The position numbers and the translations under genes are program-made. The notes under the pieces were generated by a model. The model did not search any database, was not told where the DNA came from, and saw nothing but the letters and a program-made list of their open reading frames with translations. Source: Cutibacterium modestum (lineage in GTDB: Bacteria > Actinomycetota > Actinomycetes > Propionibacteriales > Propionibacteriaceae). From it: a DNA stretch of 64,000 nucleotides. The stretch spans positions 647,609 to 711,608 of the forward strand of contig NZ_BJEN01000002.1 in the NCBI RefSeq assembly GCF_008326345.1, written 5' to 3'. Of this stretch, positions 1-8,501 are shown piece by piece (the stretch's first letter is position 1; each line of letters begins with the position of its first letter).

Positions 1-408
1 TTCTTTGTCCTTGCCCGCTGGTCCGTGGTGGCAATGGCCAAGCGCTTCGATCGCAGATACGCGCTCATCGATAAAGGATGGGACGAAGACACGGTAGTAT
101 TGGAGGTGAGCACGGAGCCCTTTCGTGCCGAGGTCGAGCCCACCTCCTGGACCATCGACCTCGACCGTCCAGTGACGGCGCCGGAAGGCTCCCTGTGGAA
201 CGACGTCGTCGTCACTGCCCCGACCTATGTCTCGACGCCGCTGAGCGCCCGGACAGTCCGCACCATTGACCTGTCCGCGCCCGGGCCGGTTCCCGGCCAG
301 GTTGACACCCCTGTCGTTGTCGAGGAGATGGTTGGGAAGTCCGACGATGGGCAGTCTGCGGGAGCGCACGAGGGTCCCTCGGGGGTCGTCGGAATTGCGT
401 CGGCCTGA
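1..408 (+). CDS. GlpR/SepX-like divisome-associated protein, C-terminal part
   Basis: The reading frame is open from the first base of the window, so the 5' end is cut off. The visible 135 residues begin with a hydrophobic stretch (FFVLARWSVVA), probably the end of a membrane segment. A charged stretch with RRYALIDKGW and a tail with APTYVSTP and ARTVRTIDL follow. The W-x-V-x-x-x-PTYV and RTVRTIDL signatures resemble the end of actinobacterial GlpR/SepX proteins, which help cell division and bind the MoeA-like protein Glp. The last ~40 residues are low complexity. The family call is from remembered motifs only, and the N-terminal transmembrane part cannot be seen. Its likely partner, a MoeA/Glp homologue, is encoded at 6772-8082. 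Confidence 0.5.
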   Translation, partial: FFVLARWSVVAMAKRFDRRYALIDKGWDEDTVVLEVSTEPFRAEVEPTSWTIDLDRPVTAPEGSLWNDVVVTAPTYVSTPLSARTVRTIDLSAPGPVPGQVDTPVVVEEMVGKSDDGQSAGAHEGPSGVVGIASA

Positions 409-818
409 ACCGAGTTCTGACGGCATGGGATTGACACAATGACACCTGTGTTTTCCGGTCTGATGCTGTGCGCGGTTCCCCCGCTGTTGTTTTTGTCGTT
501 TTGGGTGTCAATGAGGTTCAGCCACGCGAGGCTGTCGGTGACGCCCTCGATGCGTTAGAGCTCCCTGGCTCTCAATTGCTCTCAGAGGTATTGTCCATGT
601 TGCCGTGGGGAGAGTGCGGGGTGCTCTGTCGGTAGTCGCCGGTGGTGTGTTCGGCAAATGGGGTTGTCAACCATCGAAATGATAATTTAGGGTACTGCGC
701 GCTGCCTTTGGTGATGTTGCTGGTGAAGGAGGGGGATCCTGAGCGGATGGGCTCTCTTTGCCAACTGATTCGTAGCGTGACGCAGATTGCCCGAGTGTGG
801 TAGCTTAACTGTGCCGTT
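409..818. other. Non-coding stretch before tRNA-Ala
   Basis: I see no convincing gene in these 410 bases. The ORFs on either strand are short, arginine/threonine rich and have no ribosome binding site. The last ~60 bases before the tRNA probably hold its promoter, but I could not define clean -35 and -10 boxes. Confidence 0.5.
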
Positions 819-891
819 GGGGCATTGGCGCAGTTGGTAGCGCGTCTCGTTCGCAATGAGAAGGTCAGGGGTTCGAATCCCCTATGCTCCA
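819..891 (+). tRNA. tRNA-Ala (anticodon CGC)
   Basis: The sequence folds as a 73-nt cloverleaf. The acceptor arm is GGGGCAT with ATGCTCC, the anticodon stem TCTCG/TGAGA closes the loop TTCGCAA, and the T arm AGGGG-TTCGAAT-CCCCT is perfect. The anticodon CGC reads the GCG alanine codon. No CCA is encoded. The 3' end abuts the left copy of a 279-bp inverted repeat, so this tRNA marks the left border of an accessory patch. Confidence 0.95.
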
Positions 892-1168
892 CCCCACGCA
901 CAAGGTTCGAACTCTTGCTATCTTGGATGGCTTCGGTTCGGGCCTTGTTGTCGTTCTTAGGCCCAGGTGAGGGCGTTGGCGTTGATCTCGGGGTCGAGGA
1001 GCATTTCGAAGGGTCGGTTGTTTTTCAACGCGGAGTTGGTCGTCTTCGTCGATGTAGATCTTGGTGAAGAAAGCTTGATTGCATAGGCGTCGGTTGGCGT
1101 TGTCGCAGCGTGCGTAGACGTCGGCGCAGTTGGCGAGCAGGTTGAGGGCGTCGTCGAGGCGGTCACGG
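890..1168 (+). repeat. 279-bp inverted repeat, left arm
   Basis: This segment appears base for base as the reverse complement of 2946-3224. It starts on the last bases of tRNA-Ala and ends inside the recombinase remnant. It contains the 3' end of a serine recombinase gene plus 67 bases of its downstream flank. Both copies share the same +1 frameshift, so the duplication came after the gene died. Confidence 0.93.
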
Positions 1169-1482
1169 GCGTCGGCGTAGTCGCCGTGGTGGGCTTGGAT
1201 TCTGCGGTTGGTGGTGTCGAGTTCGGCCAGGACGCGGTCTTGCCCTCATTCCAACACCGACAGTGGGACGGCTCCGGCGTCGACGAATTCTTCGATGATG
1301 GTGGCTTTGAGTTGTTCGGTTTTCCGGCGCACGGCTTCGCGTTGGGCGGGGATGGAGAAACCTTCGTCGGTGCCGCCCGTTGTGGGGCTGGAAGTGGTCG
1401 TTATAGCGTTCTTGGCCCTCACTCGAATGTGTTCCGCGCTGCGAATAGAAGGTCGAGGGGTGTTGATCGTGAGAGCCGCCAC
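957..1482 (-). pseudogene. Serine recombinase remnant (N- and C-terminal pieces)
   Basis: On the minus strand an ORF from 1482 carries [20 protein letters not shown] and EEFVDAGA. These match the part of large serine recombinases just after the catalytic serine region. The extreme N terminus has no recognisable RVS catalytic motif. After a stop at about 1246 the sequence jumps to the family's C-terminal end: [18 protein letters not shown], then [10 protein letters not shown] and NANALTW before the stop at 957. Roughly 350 residues between the pieces are missing. An extra A in a poly-A run near 1030 puts the C-terminal piece in two frames. The gene is dead. It may once have mobilised the region next to tRNA-Ala, which is inference. 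Confidence 0.85.
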
Positions 1483-2945
1483 GCGAATCTCCTACCAACT
1501 CGGCCTGGAGGGGCCCAGTATGACCGTGCTGAGCGCTTGCTCGGCGTCACTGACGGCGCTCGTCACCGCGTGCCGAGCTATCGACAGCGGCGACTGTGAC
1601 GCGGCTCTCGTCGGCGGCGCTTCCCTACAACTCCCCAACCCTAGTGGCTACATCTGGCTACCGGGCTCGCCGTTCTCCAAGACGGGTATTGTCTCGCCCT
1701 TTGACGCCGCTGCCGACGGGATGGTGCCCGTTGAGGAGACGTCGCTGGCACCGGGACGCCATCTCATGGGCGTCACGGGATTGGGCATGGGTGGCACCAA
1801 CGTTCACATTGTCGTTTCCGGCCAGCAGTCCGGGCGTCGTGACGACGACGGATTCCGCATCCTTCCGCTCGCCGCCGACCGTGAGGACGACTTGCTGCAG
1901 CTTGTCCGGTCGCTGCGCGACCACCTGCTTGAAGCACCGTTCTCGCTGGCCGACATCAGCACAACGCTCGTCTCGCGGGTGTCGGTGGATGCACCGTGGC
2001 GGGCTTGCTTCCGCGCGACCAACCGGGCGGCGCTAGTGTCTGCGTTGGACGATTGGATGGCCGATCCAATGGCCGGACGGACCGTCGAGGGGTGCGAGTC
2101 GGTGCAGGACTGGCTGACCACGGGTGACAGGACATCATTGATCGCGACGGTGGCCGTGGACGGTCACCGCGTGCCGCTACCTGTGCTCACGCTGCGCGGC
2201 GAGCGCTGCTGGCTCGAGGTGGCACCAGCTGTTCGGGAGAACACGGGGACGACCCGCGGCGACCACAGCAACCTGCTTGATCAGGTACTCAACCTGTTCT
2301 CCCAGCAGGTGGGCACACCTGTCGGAGCCGACGATACCTTTGTCTCGCTGGGGCTGGATTCGTTCACGACGCTCATGCTTGCCTCGGACCTGACTGACCT
2401 GTTGGGCTGCGAGATCCCCTCTCACCGCCTGGAGGGAGATGTCACCCCGCGCTCGCTGGTCGAACAGGTTAGTAATGACGATGTTTCGGGGTCATTTGCC
2501 GTCTGCCTCCACGACGCCTGTTCGAGTACCGATCTATTTTTGATCCATCCAGCGGGCGGCAGCATCGAGTGCTATCGCGATCTCCTGCGTGGACTGGATC
2601 TGCCGGTCAATGTGTACGGTATACCCTACGGCGGCAGCTCTGCCATGATGACCGTGCAGGACCTGGCTCCGCTCTACGCGGAGGAGGTCGTAGCTACCAG
2701 CCAGGGTCGGTGCGTGCTGCTGGGCGGTTACTCGTTCGGTGGGAATGAGGCCGTAGCCGTCGCTGACGAGTTGCGCCGCAGGAATGTTATGGTTAGCGAC
2801 ATCCTCATGATCGACAGCATCGTGCCAGAGGCCTACCGATCAGGATCGTTGACGCAGGATGAGTACGTGGCTAAGCTCCCGCAGATCCTCGAGGTTGCGC
2901 TTGGCAAGAGCCGCGGCGATCTGCACGAGGGAGGGCAGTACGAGT
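1470..2945 (+). pseudogene. Type I polyketide synthase remnant: KS fragment, ACP, thioesterase
   Basis: One open frame carries pieces of a modular PKS in the usual order. A ketosynthase core comes first ([13 protein letters not shown], active-site Cys in SACSASL near 1538). The frame then jumps at about 1722-1770 straight to the KS end, [10 protein letters not shown], losing both catalytic histidines. A post-KS linker follows, then a jump over the whole acyltransferase to the post-AT strand RVPLPVLTL. Next is an acyl carrier protein with phosphopantetheine serine in GLDSF (about 2350-2363). A thioesterase with HPAGGS and nucleophile motif GYSFGG (about 2724-2741) follows, cut at 2945 by the inverted repeat. 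All deletions keep the frame. It cannot extend a chain as it stands; the ACP could still be intact, while the TE lacks its C terminus. Confidence 0.85.
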
Positions 2946-3224
2946 CCGTGACCGCCTCGACGACGCCCTCAACCTGCTCGCCAACTGCGCCGACGTCTAC
3001 GCACGCTGCGACAACGCCAACCGACGCCTATGCAATCAAGCTTTCTTCACCAAGATCTACATCGACGAAGACGACCAACTCCGCGTTGAAAAACAACCGA
3101 CCCTTCGAAATGCTCCTCGACCCCGAGATCAACGCCAACGCCCTCACCTGGGCCTAAGAACGACAACAAGGCCCGAACCGAAGCCATCCAAGATAGCAAG
3201 AGTTCGAACCTTGTGCGTGGGGTG
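2946..3224 (-). repeat. 279-bp inverted repeat, right arm
   Basis: Reverse complement of 890-1168. It cuts the thioesterase end of the PKS remnant, so this copy is the insertion or rearrangement product, whereas the left copy is contiguous with the recombinase N-terminal piece. Paired with the left arm it could allow inversion of the 1.8-kb segment between them. Confidence 0.93.
2948..3157 (+). pseudogene. Second copy of the serine recombinase 3' end
   Basis: This is the coding part of the right repeat arm, now on the plus strand and ending at the TAA at 3155-3157. It has the same extra base in the A run (near 3090) as the left copy, so it reads [18 protein letters not shown] in one frame and [17 protein letters not shown] in another. 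By chance it extends the PKS reading frame, giving an artificial fusion ORF. Confidence 0.85.
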
Positions 3225-3243
3225 CCCCGACGATTCCGAAGAT

Positions 3244-3741
3244 ATGCCGCTACCAGATCCTCAATATCATTCACTACTCGTGAGAGCCCTCCTCGCCCAT
3301 GCGAGTAGCTGGGGCGATTGGGAGGCACAACTGTGCCGCGAACTAAGTCTGAACAAGCAGGAAGCTCGTCAACACCTGACCGCGCTTCTAGGCTATGGAC
3401 GCCTCGACACAGCTCAGCTCGGCGCTGCGGCCACAAACACGGCGGTCCTAGTCAGCGGAGGGCTGATAGCCGGCGATCAACGCAACACCTACGAGTTGTC
3501 CTCCCGCCTTAGCTTCGTGTACGCGCAGAATGGCATCGCCTCACTATCATTCTGGCGTACATGGTCCCCACCGTCAGTCGGCTCAACCGCTACCGAAGTG
3601 CGAAGGTGTACTTCTCGCCGCCCCAGACAAGCAACTTGCAGGCAGAGAACGCATTGGTGCGGAGCACAACTCGGTCGGGCGAAGGAGCCTCCAACACGAG
3701 ATCGTCCAAGGCAACTGCGCCATAGTGTTCGGCGACCATGA
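3244..3741 (+). CDS. Unrecognised ORF right of the repeat
   Basis: I do not recognise this protein. The first ~105 residues (HSLLVRALLAHASSWGDWE, LSLNKQEARQHLTALLGYGR) read like a helical globular protein. The sequence after about 3560 turns arginine/threonine rich and is probably read out of frame, so this may be a truncated gene. The ATG at 3244 is a guess; I see no strong ribosome binding site. It overlaps an equally plausible minus-strand ORF. Confidence 0.25.
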   Translation: MPLPDPQYHSLLVRALLAHASSWGDWEAQLCRELSLNKQEARQHLTALLGYGRLDTAQLGAAATNTAVLVSGGLIAGDQRNTYELSSRLSFVYAQNGIASLSFWRTWSPPSVGSTATEVRRCTSRRPRQATCRQRTHWCGAQLGRAKEPPTRDRPRQLRHSVRRP

Positions 3742-3949
3742 CACGCTCCGAATCCACGTCGAATGCATGGACCAGGCTCAACACCTTGGTGTCGGCAAGA
3801 CGGTGCGATACGCACTCATGGCCTCCATCGAGACAGCAGAACAGACGTCGACCATGATCTACGGTGAGGTACGGGCAAGACTGCGTCAGCAAGCCCGCGA
3901 TCATGCGCGCGGCCAGGTACAGAGCTGATATGCGCGGCGCGGGCTGCAT
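3590..3949 (-). CDS. Unrecognised ORF, 119 residues
   Basis: The translation has a normal amino acid balance with alternating hydrophobic and charged stretches (DVDSERVMVAEHYGAVALDD, SPDRVVLRTNAF). It looks more protein-like than the opposing strand. I could not assign a family. It ends in KYTFALR with no upstream partner gene, and may be a fragment of something larger from the eroded accessory patch. Confidence 0.3.
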   Translation of the reverse strand: MQPAPRISALYLAARMIAGLLTQSCPYLTVDHGRRLFCCLDGGHECVSHRLADTKVLSLVHAFDVDSERVMVAEHYGAVALDDLVLEAPSPDRVVLRTNAFSACKLLVWGGEKYTFALR

Positions 3950-4028
3950 GCTCTGAACCAGCGCTTGCTGCGAGCATCAACGCTCGTCATGTTGTCGTGA
4001 GTTCTTGGCCGAAGCCGTGGGGTTCCAT

Positions 4029-4345
4029 TCAGACACGACCGTCCGTGTCGCGCATCACGATGCCGGCGATGATCAAGTGTTTGCGGACTGTCCCTGCCGT
4101 GTAACCGAACTTGTCGCCCATACGCTCCAGTGAAGCCCCTTGCTCATATATGGCACGCATCAGCCCAATTTCGTGGTCGCCGGAGAGCGGTCGCGGAGGA
4201 TGACACCACGTTCTCGCAGGAGGCGAGAGAGCCGCTCGTGTCCAAGACCAACCTGTCGGGCCACGGCTTTCAGGGACCCGCCGGAAGCGTAGGCGGCTTC
4301 CACTCGCTGGAGGAGGCCTTCGGATGCTCACGGCGTCTACCGTGG
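4029..4345 (-). pseudogene. Tandem helix-turn-helix gene fragment, frameshifted
   Basis: Two successive helix-turn-helix units can be read on the minus strand, in different frames. The first runs through AYASGGSLKAVARQVGLGHE and LSRLLRERGVILRDR. After a one-base shift near 4188-4200 the second continues as LSGDHEIGLMRAIYEQGASL and FGYTAGTVRKHLIIAG to the stop at 4029. The repeated (S/A)SL-x6-(V/F)G-x5-(L/V)(S/R) pattern is typical of recombinase-associated or homing endonuclease-associated DNA-binding repeats. The N terminus and any catalytic domain are absent, so this is a remnant. Confidence 0.6.
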
Positions 4346-4551
4346 CTGGCACCTCCGGCGGTGCGTCCTGTGCTGTCCAGCGCGGATCGACTCGTGTGCT
4401 CGCCCTATCTGAATCACGGGCAGGGCAAACTCGTTTCTGCGGTGACTCCCGTCAGAACGCCGGTGCTGGTGAGGTGAGGTCGTCGCGGATGGCGGCGAGG
4501 CATGGGCGGTCTGCTTCTGGGGATGCTGCATGACCTCAGCTAGGTTGTTTC

Positions 4552-5091
4552 GTGCGGGCGCTGTGCCCCGTGACGTTCCCTATCGCCACGCAGGAGAGAA
4601 AGCTGCGTTCAGTGCCAACCGAAATCGGTCACGAGTTCGGGTACTTTCCAATGGACGCTTCGACCGCCCGACAGATCACGGATAAATGGGAATACCCGTT
4701 ACCATATGACTTCTACGGCATGACAGCGGAACCCGAGGACTATCAGGAATGTGTTCGCCGCTGTGGTCGGAGACTTTCCCCAGGCGCGGCAGGACGACTA
4801 GCTTACTAGTTTCTTTTCCGGTGACGTCGTAGGAAGGAGCGAGTTTGTGGAGATTGGGCTAGGGCTGCGCCCAGGTATCACCGGTCGGGGCCTGGGCGTA
4901 ATTTCATGAGATACAGCCTGGAATAGATCCGACGGTACTACCCGGGCGCCGAAATTCGCCTTTCCGCTGTGTCATTCAACTAGCAGGGAATCAAGGTGTA
5001 TGAAAGTATGAGGTTTCAGGTAATGCGCAACGTCGCCCACGTGGCAAACGGTGGTGAATATGAATTCGTTGAGGTGAAGCACGTTGCTTAA
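4552..5091 (+). pseudogene. GNAT-family N-acetyltransferase, broken
   Basis: Pieces of a RimJ/RimL-like acetyltransferase follow each other in shifting frames. They are WEYPLPYDFYGMTAEPEDYQ near the start, GDVVGRSEFVEIGLGLRPGI with the acetyl-CoA turn TGRGLGV in the middle, and RRYYPGAEIRLSAVSFN, an amber codon, then QGIKVYESMRF and GGEYEFVEVKH at the end. At least two frameshifts and two internal stops are needed to read through. The reading order and spacing match a complete family member of about 170 residues, so it decayed by point lesions and not by large deletion. Confidence 0.8.
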
Positions 5092-5576
5092 AACATCCAC
5101 ACGATGCCGCCCGTAGCGACTCTAAAAGTCAGCATGGCACGCCCTGTATGAGCATCGGGGCTTCCTTAGCCTCGGCCAAGTCCTTGTCGCTTGGCCCCTA
5201 CCTCTGAATCAGTCCACCTCGTGAACCACTTTAATGTTTGGGGCTTTTTTCTTGGTCAGGGCACCTGACGTAATCGCGCACATGTGTATATGGTTGTTGT
5301 GAGGCATAACTGTGTCCGCGCGCCCGTAGTTCTCGGAAACCACACGTGGTGGGTTGACCCATCCGCGACCGGGCGCTGGGTCCGTCAGGTGTGACAGCAT
5401 CACTCCTGACGTGTCTCCGTCTCCATACACGAGCCGGTGTCGCCAACCTCATCTCCCCAACTTCTAGACGTTTTGGGCTAGAGCGAGGAGAGGCGAGTCT
5501 CTTAGTAAGGGCCGTGGCTTGCGACTAGACGCACCACTTCCGAGGGCTGTCACCTCACATTGATGCCGACATGATG
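5092..5576. other. Intergenic stretch with no recognised gene
   Basis: A 73-residue minus-strand ORF lies at 5209-5430, but it has no clear ribosome binding site and matches nothing I know. The rest has no long ORF. The segment separates the eroded patch from the molybdenum block. Confidence 0.4.
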
Positions 5577-6293
5577 TCACCAATGTCGGTGCTCAACCAG
5601 ACATTCGTCAAACTCATCCAGTGTCCCAATGGTGAGTAAGGCCACACCCTGCATGAAGGATGTCCGTGCGTACTCGGTGACGCGTGACAGGAACGACGGT
5701 GCCCAAACGAGCACGTGGGTATGCAGGAAATCGGCGACGACCATGAGTACGTGGTGGCTCTGGTCGGTGTCGTGGCTTTCCCGGGCGTCCAAGGCGTGAA
5801 GGCATCCTTGGGCCAGAAAGTCCAGCTCCAGACCGATGTGATCGTCAGGTTCTCGGTTCATGTTTGGTGTGACCAATTCCAGACGCGCGTAGCAGGTGCG
5901 TACCTGAAGGGTGTGTTCGTCGAAGACCAAGCCCTCCTCGCTGCGGTGCACCGACTCGTACGGTGCAACGACAGCCACGGCGGAATCCCCGTACAGACGA
6001 TCATGGTCGGAGGCAACATCCTGCCAAGACTCTGCTTTGTCACAAGAAAGGCGCCACATCGTGAGGCCTGAGCTCACAGCGGGATGGTGTGCTCCTGCGG
6101 CCAGGCAGCCCTTTCGTGGCCATTCGTTGATCATCCCCAATAGTGTGCTGAGCTGTTCGGGGCCGGGGGCTGTGCGATGCAACGACCCCAAGGTGGTGAA
6201 CGTGGCCGCGAAGGCATCGAGGTCATCCTCGGACGGCTCGTGGATGAGGCTGGCGCCCTGCCCGTTGTCGGAGGTGATGCCGCCGGGATTCAC
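5577..6293 (-). CDS. TorD/DmsD-family redox enzyme maturation chaperone
   Basis: A 238-residue, mostly helical protein. It has the family's pattern of an N-terminal LSTLLG-containing helix bundle, the central acidic EPDDHIGLELDFLAQ motif (E-P-x-D-H-x-x-x-x-L-x-F), and a C-terminal FLHTHVLVWAPSFL motif. Such chaperones bind the twin-arginine leader of molybdoenzyme catalytic subunits, hold them until Moco is inserted, and release them for Tat export. The GTG start overlaps the moaC stop as GTGA, so it is translated with the Moco genes. Its likely client is DmsA (26569-29109), which is broken here; NarG has its own chaperone NarJ. Confidence 0.88.
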   Translation of the reverse strand: MNPGGITSDNGQGASLIHEPSEDDLDAFAATFTTLGSLHRTAPGPEQLSTLLGMINEWPRKGCLAAGAHHPAVSSGLTMWRLSCDKAESWQDVASDHDRLYGDSAVAVVAPYESVHRSEEGLVFDEHTLQVRTCYARLELVTPNMNREPDDHIGLELDFLAQGCLHALDARESHDTDQSHHVLMVVADFLHTHVLVWAPSFLSRVTEYARTSFMQGVALLTIGTLDEFDECLVEHRHW

Positions 6294-6775
6294 TTATCGT
6301 CCTCTCGGGTCCATTCGCCGCTGCGGCCACCAGCCTTATGAGTAATCACTGCGTGTTCGATGGCGAAGCCACGATCGACACCCTTGACCATGTCGGCCAC
6401 CGTGAGAGCGGCTACCGTCACCGCGGTGAGTGCCTCCATCTCGACCCCGGTGCGGTCGGCGGTGCGCGCCGTGGCGCGAATCCGCACTCGGTCGTTTTCG
6501 AGCCACAGGTCCACCTCGGCTCCATGCACGCCGATACGGTGCGCCAGGGGGATGAGGTCAGGTGTGTGTTTGATGGCCTGGATGCCTGCGATGCGGGCCA
6601 CGGCCAGCACGTCTCCCTTGGGAACCGATTCGTTGTGCAGTGCGGACATGATCGGCTCGGAGCACACTACGCAGCACTCTGCTGTTGCCTCACGCACGGT
6701 GGGGGTCTTGTCGGTCACATCGATCATGTGGGCCGATCCGTCGCCTCGTAGGTGGGTGAAAGGAGATGCGCTCAT
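6290..6775 (-). CDS. moaC: Cyclic pyranopterin monophosphate synthase MoaC
   Basis: MoaC works with MoaA to convert GTP to cyclic pyranopterin monophosphate, the first Moco intermediate. The sequence has the family start MIDVTDKTPTVREATA, the KGDVLAVARIAGIQAIKHT region, LIPLAHRI, and the catalytic MEALTAVTVAALTVADMVKG segment. The true N terminus may be the internal M before IDVTDK, leaving ~145 residues. The listed ATG overlaps the moeA stop as ATGA. Confidence 0.95.
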   Translation of the reverse strand: MSASPFTHLRGDGSAHMIDVTDKTPTVREATAECCVVCSEPIMSALHNESVPKGDVLAVARIAGIQAIKHTPDLIPLAHRIGVHGAEVDLWLENDRVRIRATARTADRTGVEMEALTAVTVAALTVADMVKGVDRGFAIEHAVITHKAGGRSGEWTREDDK

Positions 6776-8082
6776 GGACTATTCCTCCTGGTCAACAGGA
6801 TGCTCAATTCGTTGCCAATGTCGACGTGATCAACGCCGGGGTCGACGATGGCCAGTCCGTCGGTGGCCGGCAGAGCCGTCACCACGTGTGACTGTGAACC
6901 CAACGAGTGCACAGGAGCGACTCCTCCGGCGACCCAGCGTACGGGCATGAACTGTGTCTTGGAAACCGGGGAGCGCCACGATGCAGCAGCGGGAGCCCGT
7001 TTGATGGGGCGATTCAGCACTGAGTCAAGGATGATAGACGCTTCGGCGGGCATCTCGTGAGTGCCATCTGGGGGGAGGCCACGTAGCCGGGCTATCAGTG
7101 GTACGACGTAGACATGGAAGCTCACATATGCTCCGACCGGGTTTCCGGGCAAGGCCATTACGGGTGTCGAGCCAATGAGACCTATCCCCTGTGGGCCGCC
7201 GGGTTGCTGGGCGACGGGGTGGAAAGTAAGTTCTGGCAACCCCTGGCGCACGACCTCGTAAGCTCCCATAGAGATGCCTCCCGCCGTGACAACGAGATCT
7301 ACCTGCCAGGAGGTGATGAGTTCACGCAACCGGGTCGGGTCGTCGGGCACCTTCGCCTGTTCGGTGATGATTCCACCATATGAGTGCACCAAGCCTGCGA
7401 GCAGGACACCATTGGAGTCCGGGATCTTCCCACGATCCAGCGGCTCACCGGCCTCGCTGAGCTCCGAGCCCGTCGTCAACACGCCGATCCGTGGTGCCGG
7501 ATGCACCCGCAGATCACCGTATCCAACTGCGGCGGCAGCTGTGAGTGCCTCGGGAGTGAGGCTCGTCCCGGCTGACAGCACTAGATCCCCAACGGTCAGC
7601 GCCTCGCCGTGGTGACGCACGTTAGCACCAGCTGCGGGAGCGCGCATGATTGTCACCGTTGCAGGGGCATCAAACACGCCGACGGCGTGATCGGTGTCTT
7701 CTACCTTGACAACGGTGTCAGCTCCCTCCGGCATGTGAGCACCAGTCATGATGCGCTGGGCAGTGCCGACCTTCAACGGATAGTCGGCTGGAGAACCGGC
7801 TGGCACGTCGGCAGTCACCGGGAGAGTGACAGGCGTGTTCGGGGTGGCGGCGGAGACGTCATCGAAGCATACCGCGAATCCATCCATCGCAGAGTTGGTG
7901 AACGGCGGTACCTCGAGCCGGGCAACGATGTCCTCGGCTGTGACCAGTCCCAAGCACATGGACAGGGGCAACGTGACCGTCCCCGGTGTGGCGGGGAGAG
8001 CGGAGACCAGTTGCAGATGCTCCTCGATGCTCACTCGCTCGGGTGGAGTTACGGGCCGGACGAGACTCGATGTGTCGGTCAT
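6772..8082 (-). CDS. moeA: Molybdopterin molybdotransferase MoeA (Glp family)
   Basis: The enzyme inserts molybdenum into adenylated molybdopterin. It has the four-domain MoeA layout. PPFTNSAMDGFAV lies in the N-terminal lobe, the MPEGADTVVKVED loop follows, then the MogA-like domain with TGSEL, DSNGVLLAGLV, TAGGISMGAYE and PGNPVGAYVSF. A C-terminal beta domain closes it. I chose the ATG at 8082 because it overlaps the moaE stop as ATGA; the upstream extension is read from moaE. Actinobacterial members of this family (Glp) also bind the division protein GlpR/SepX, a candidate for which lies at 1-408. Confidence 0.95.
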   Translation of the reverse strand: MTDTSSLVRPVTPPERVSIEEHLQLVSALPATPGTVTLPLSMCLGLVTAEDIVARLEVPPFTNSAMDGFAVCFDDVSAATPNTPVTLPVTADVPAGSPADYPLKVGTAQRIMTGAHMPEGADTVVKVEDTDHAVGVFDAPATVTIMRAPAAGANVRHHGEALTVGDLVLSAGTSLTPEALTAAAAVGYGDLRVHPAPRIGVLTTGSELSEAGEPLDRGKIPDSNGVLLAGLVHSYGGIITEQAKVPDDPTRLRELITSWQVDLVVTAGGISMGAYEVVRQGLPELTFHPVAQQPGGPQGIGLIGSTPVMALPGNPVGAYVSFHVYVVPLIARLRGLPPDGTHEMPAEASIILDSVLNRPIKRAPAAASWRSPVSKTQFMPVRWVAGGVAPVHSLGSQSHVVTALPATDGLAIVDPGVDHVDIGNELSILLTRRNSP

Positions 8083-8501
8083 AAGGTTTTCCTTGACAAT
8101 CCGGTCCACTCGTGGGAGCCGTCGGCGAGCCACTGGCACTTCCACACCGGAAGCGTCGCTTTGACGGAGTCGACGAGATCGCAGGCTGCGTCGAAGGCCT
8201 GCCGGCGGTGTTCCGCAGACACCGACACGACCATCGCGATCTCACCGACGGTCACATGGCCGGTCCGGTGCACGGCGGCGACACCGTGCACCCCCTCTCG
8301 CGCACCGTACTGTGTAACCAGTTTTCGGAGGATCAGGTCGGCCTGTGGGTGGGCGCTGTAGTCGATGGCGATGACGGCGTGGCCAGCATCATGGTTACGC
8401 ACGATGCCGGTGAAGGTCACCACGGCACCGCTGCGGTCGTCACCGGCAAGGCTGACGATGCGGGCGGCGTCTAGCGGCTGCTCAGAGATTTCGGCGTACA
8501 T
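8079..8501 (-). CDS. moaE: Molybdopterin synthase large subunit MoaE
   Basis: MoaE binds cyclic pyranopterin monophosphate and receives two sulfurs from the MoaD thiocarboxylate to make molybdopterin. Visible family signatures are GAVVTFTGIVRNHD, the ALxxxEYxAH-like segment IDYSAHPQADLILRK, HRTGHVTVGEIAMVVSVS, and the active-site lysine region ATLPVWKCQWLADGSHEW. The 140-residue length is standard. The ATG directly follows the moaD stop, and the gene overlaps moeA. Confidence 0.95.
   Translation of the reverse strand: MYAEISEQPLDAARIVSLAGDDRSGAVVTFTGIVRNHDAGHAVIAIDYSAHPQADLILRKLVTQYGAREGVHGVAAVHRTGHVTVGEIAMVVSVSAEHRRQAFDAACDLVDSVKATLPVWKCQWLADGSHEWTGLSRKTL

Noticed and set aside
1208..3157. 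One 649-codon plus-strand ORF over the whole 1.2-3.2 kb segment
   Set aside because: Its start lies in sequence antisense to the recombinase remnant and its end is the repeat arm; only the middle is PKS-derived. The fusion is accidental.
890..3224. Insertion sequence or composite transposon flanked by the 279-bp arms
   Set aside because: The arms encode the end of a serine recombinase and not terminal inverted repeats of a transposase gene, and no target-site duplication is visible outside them.
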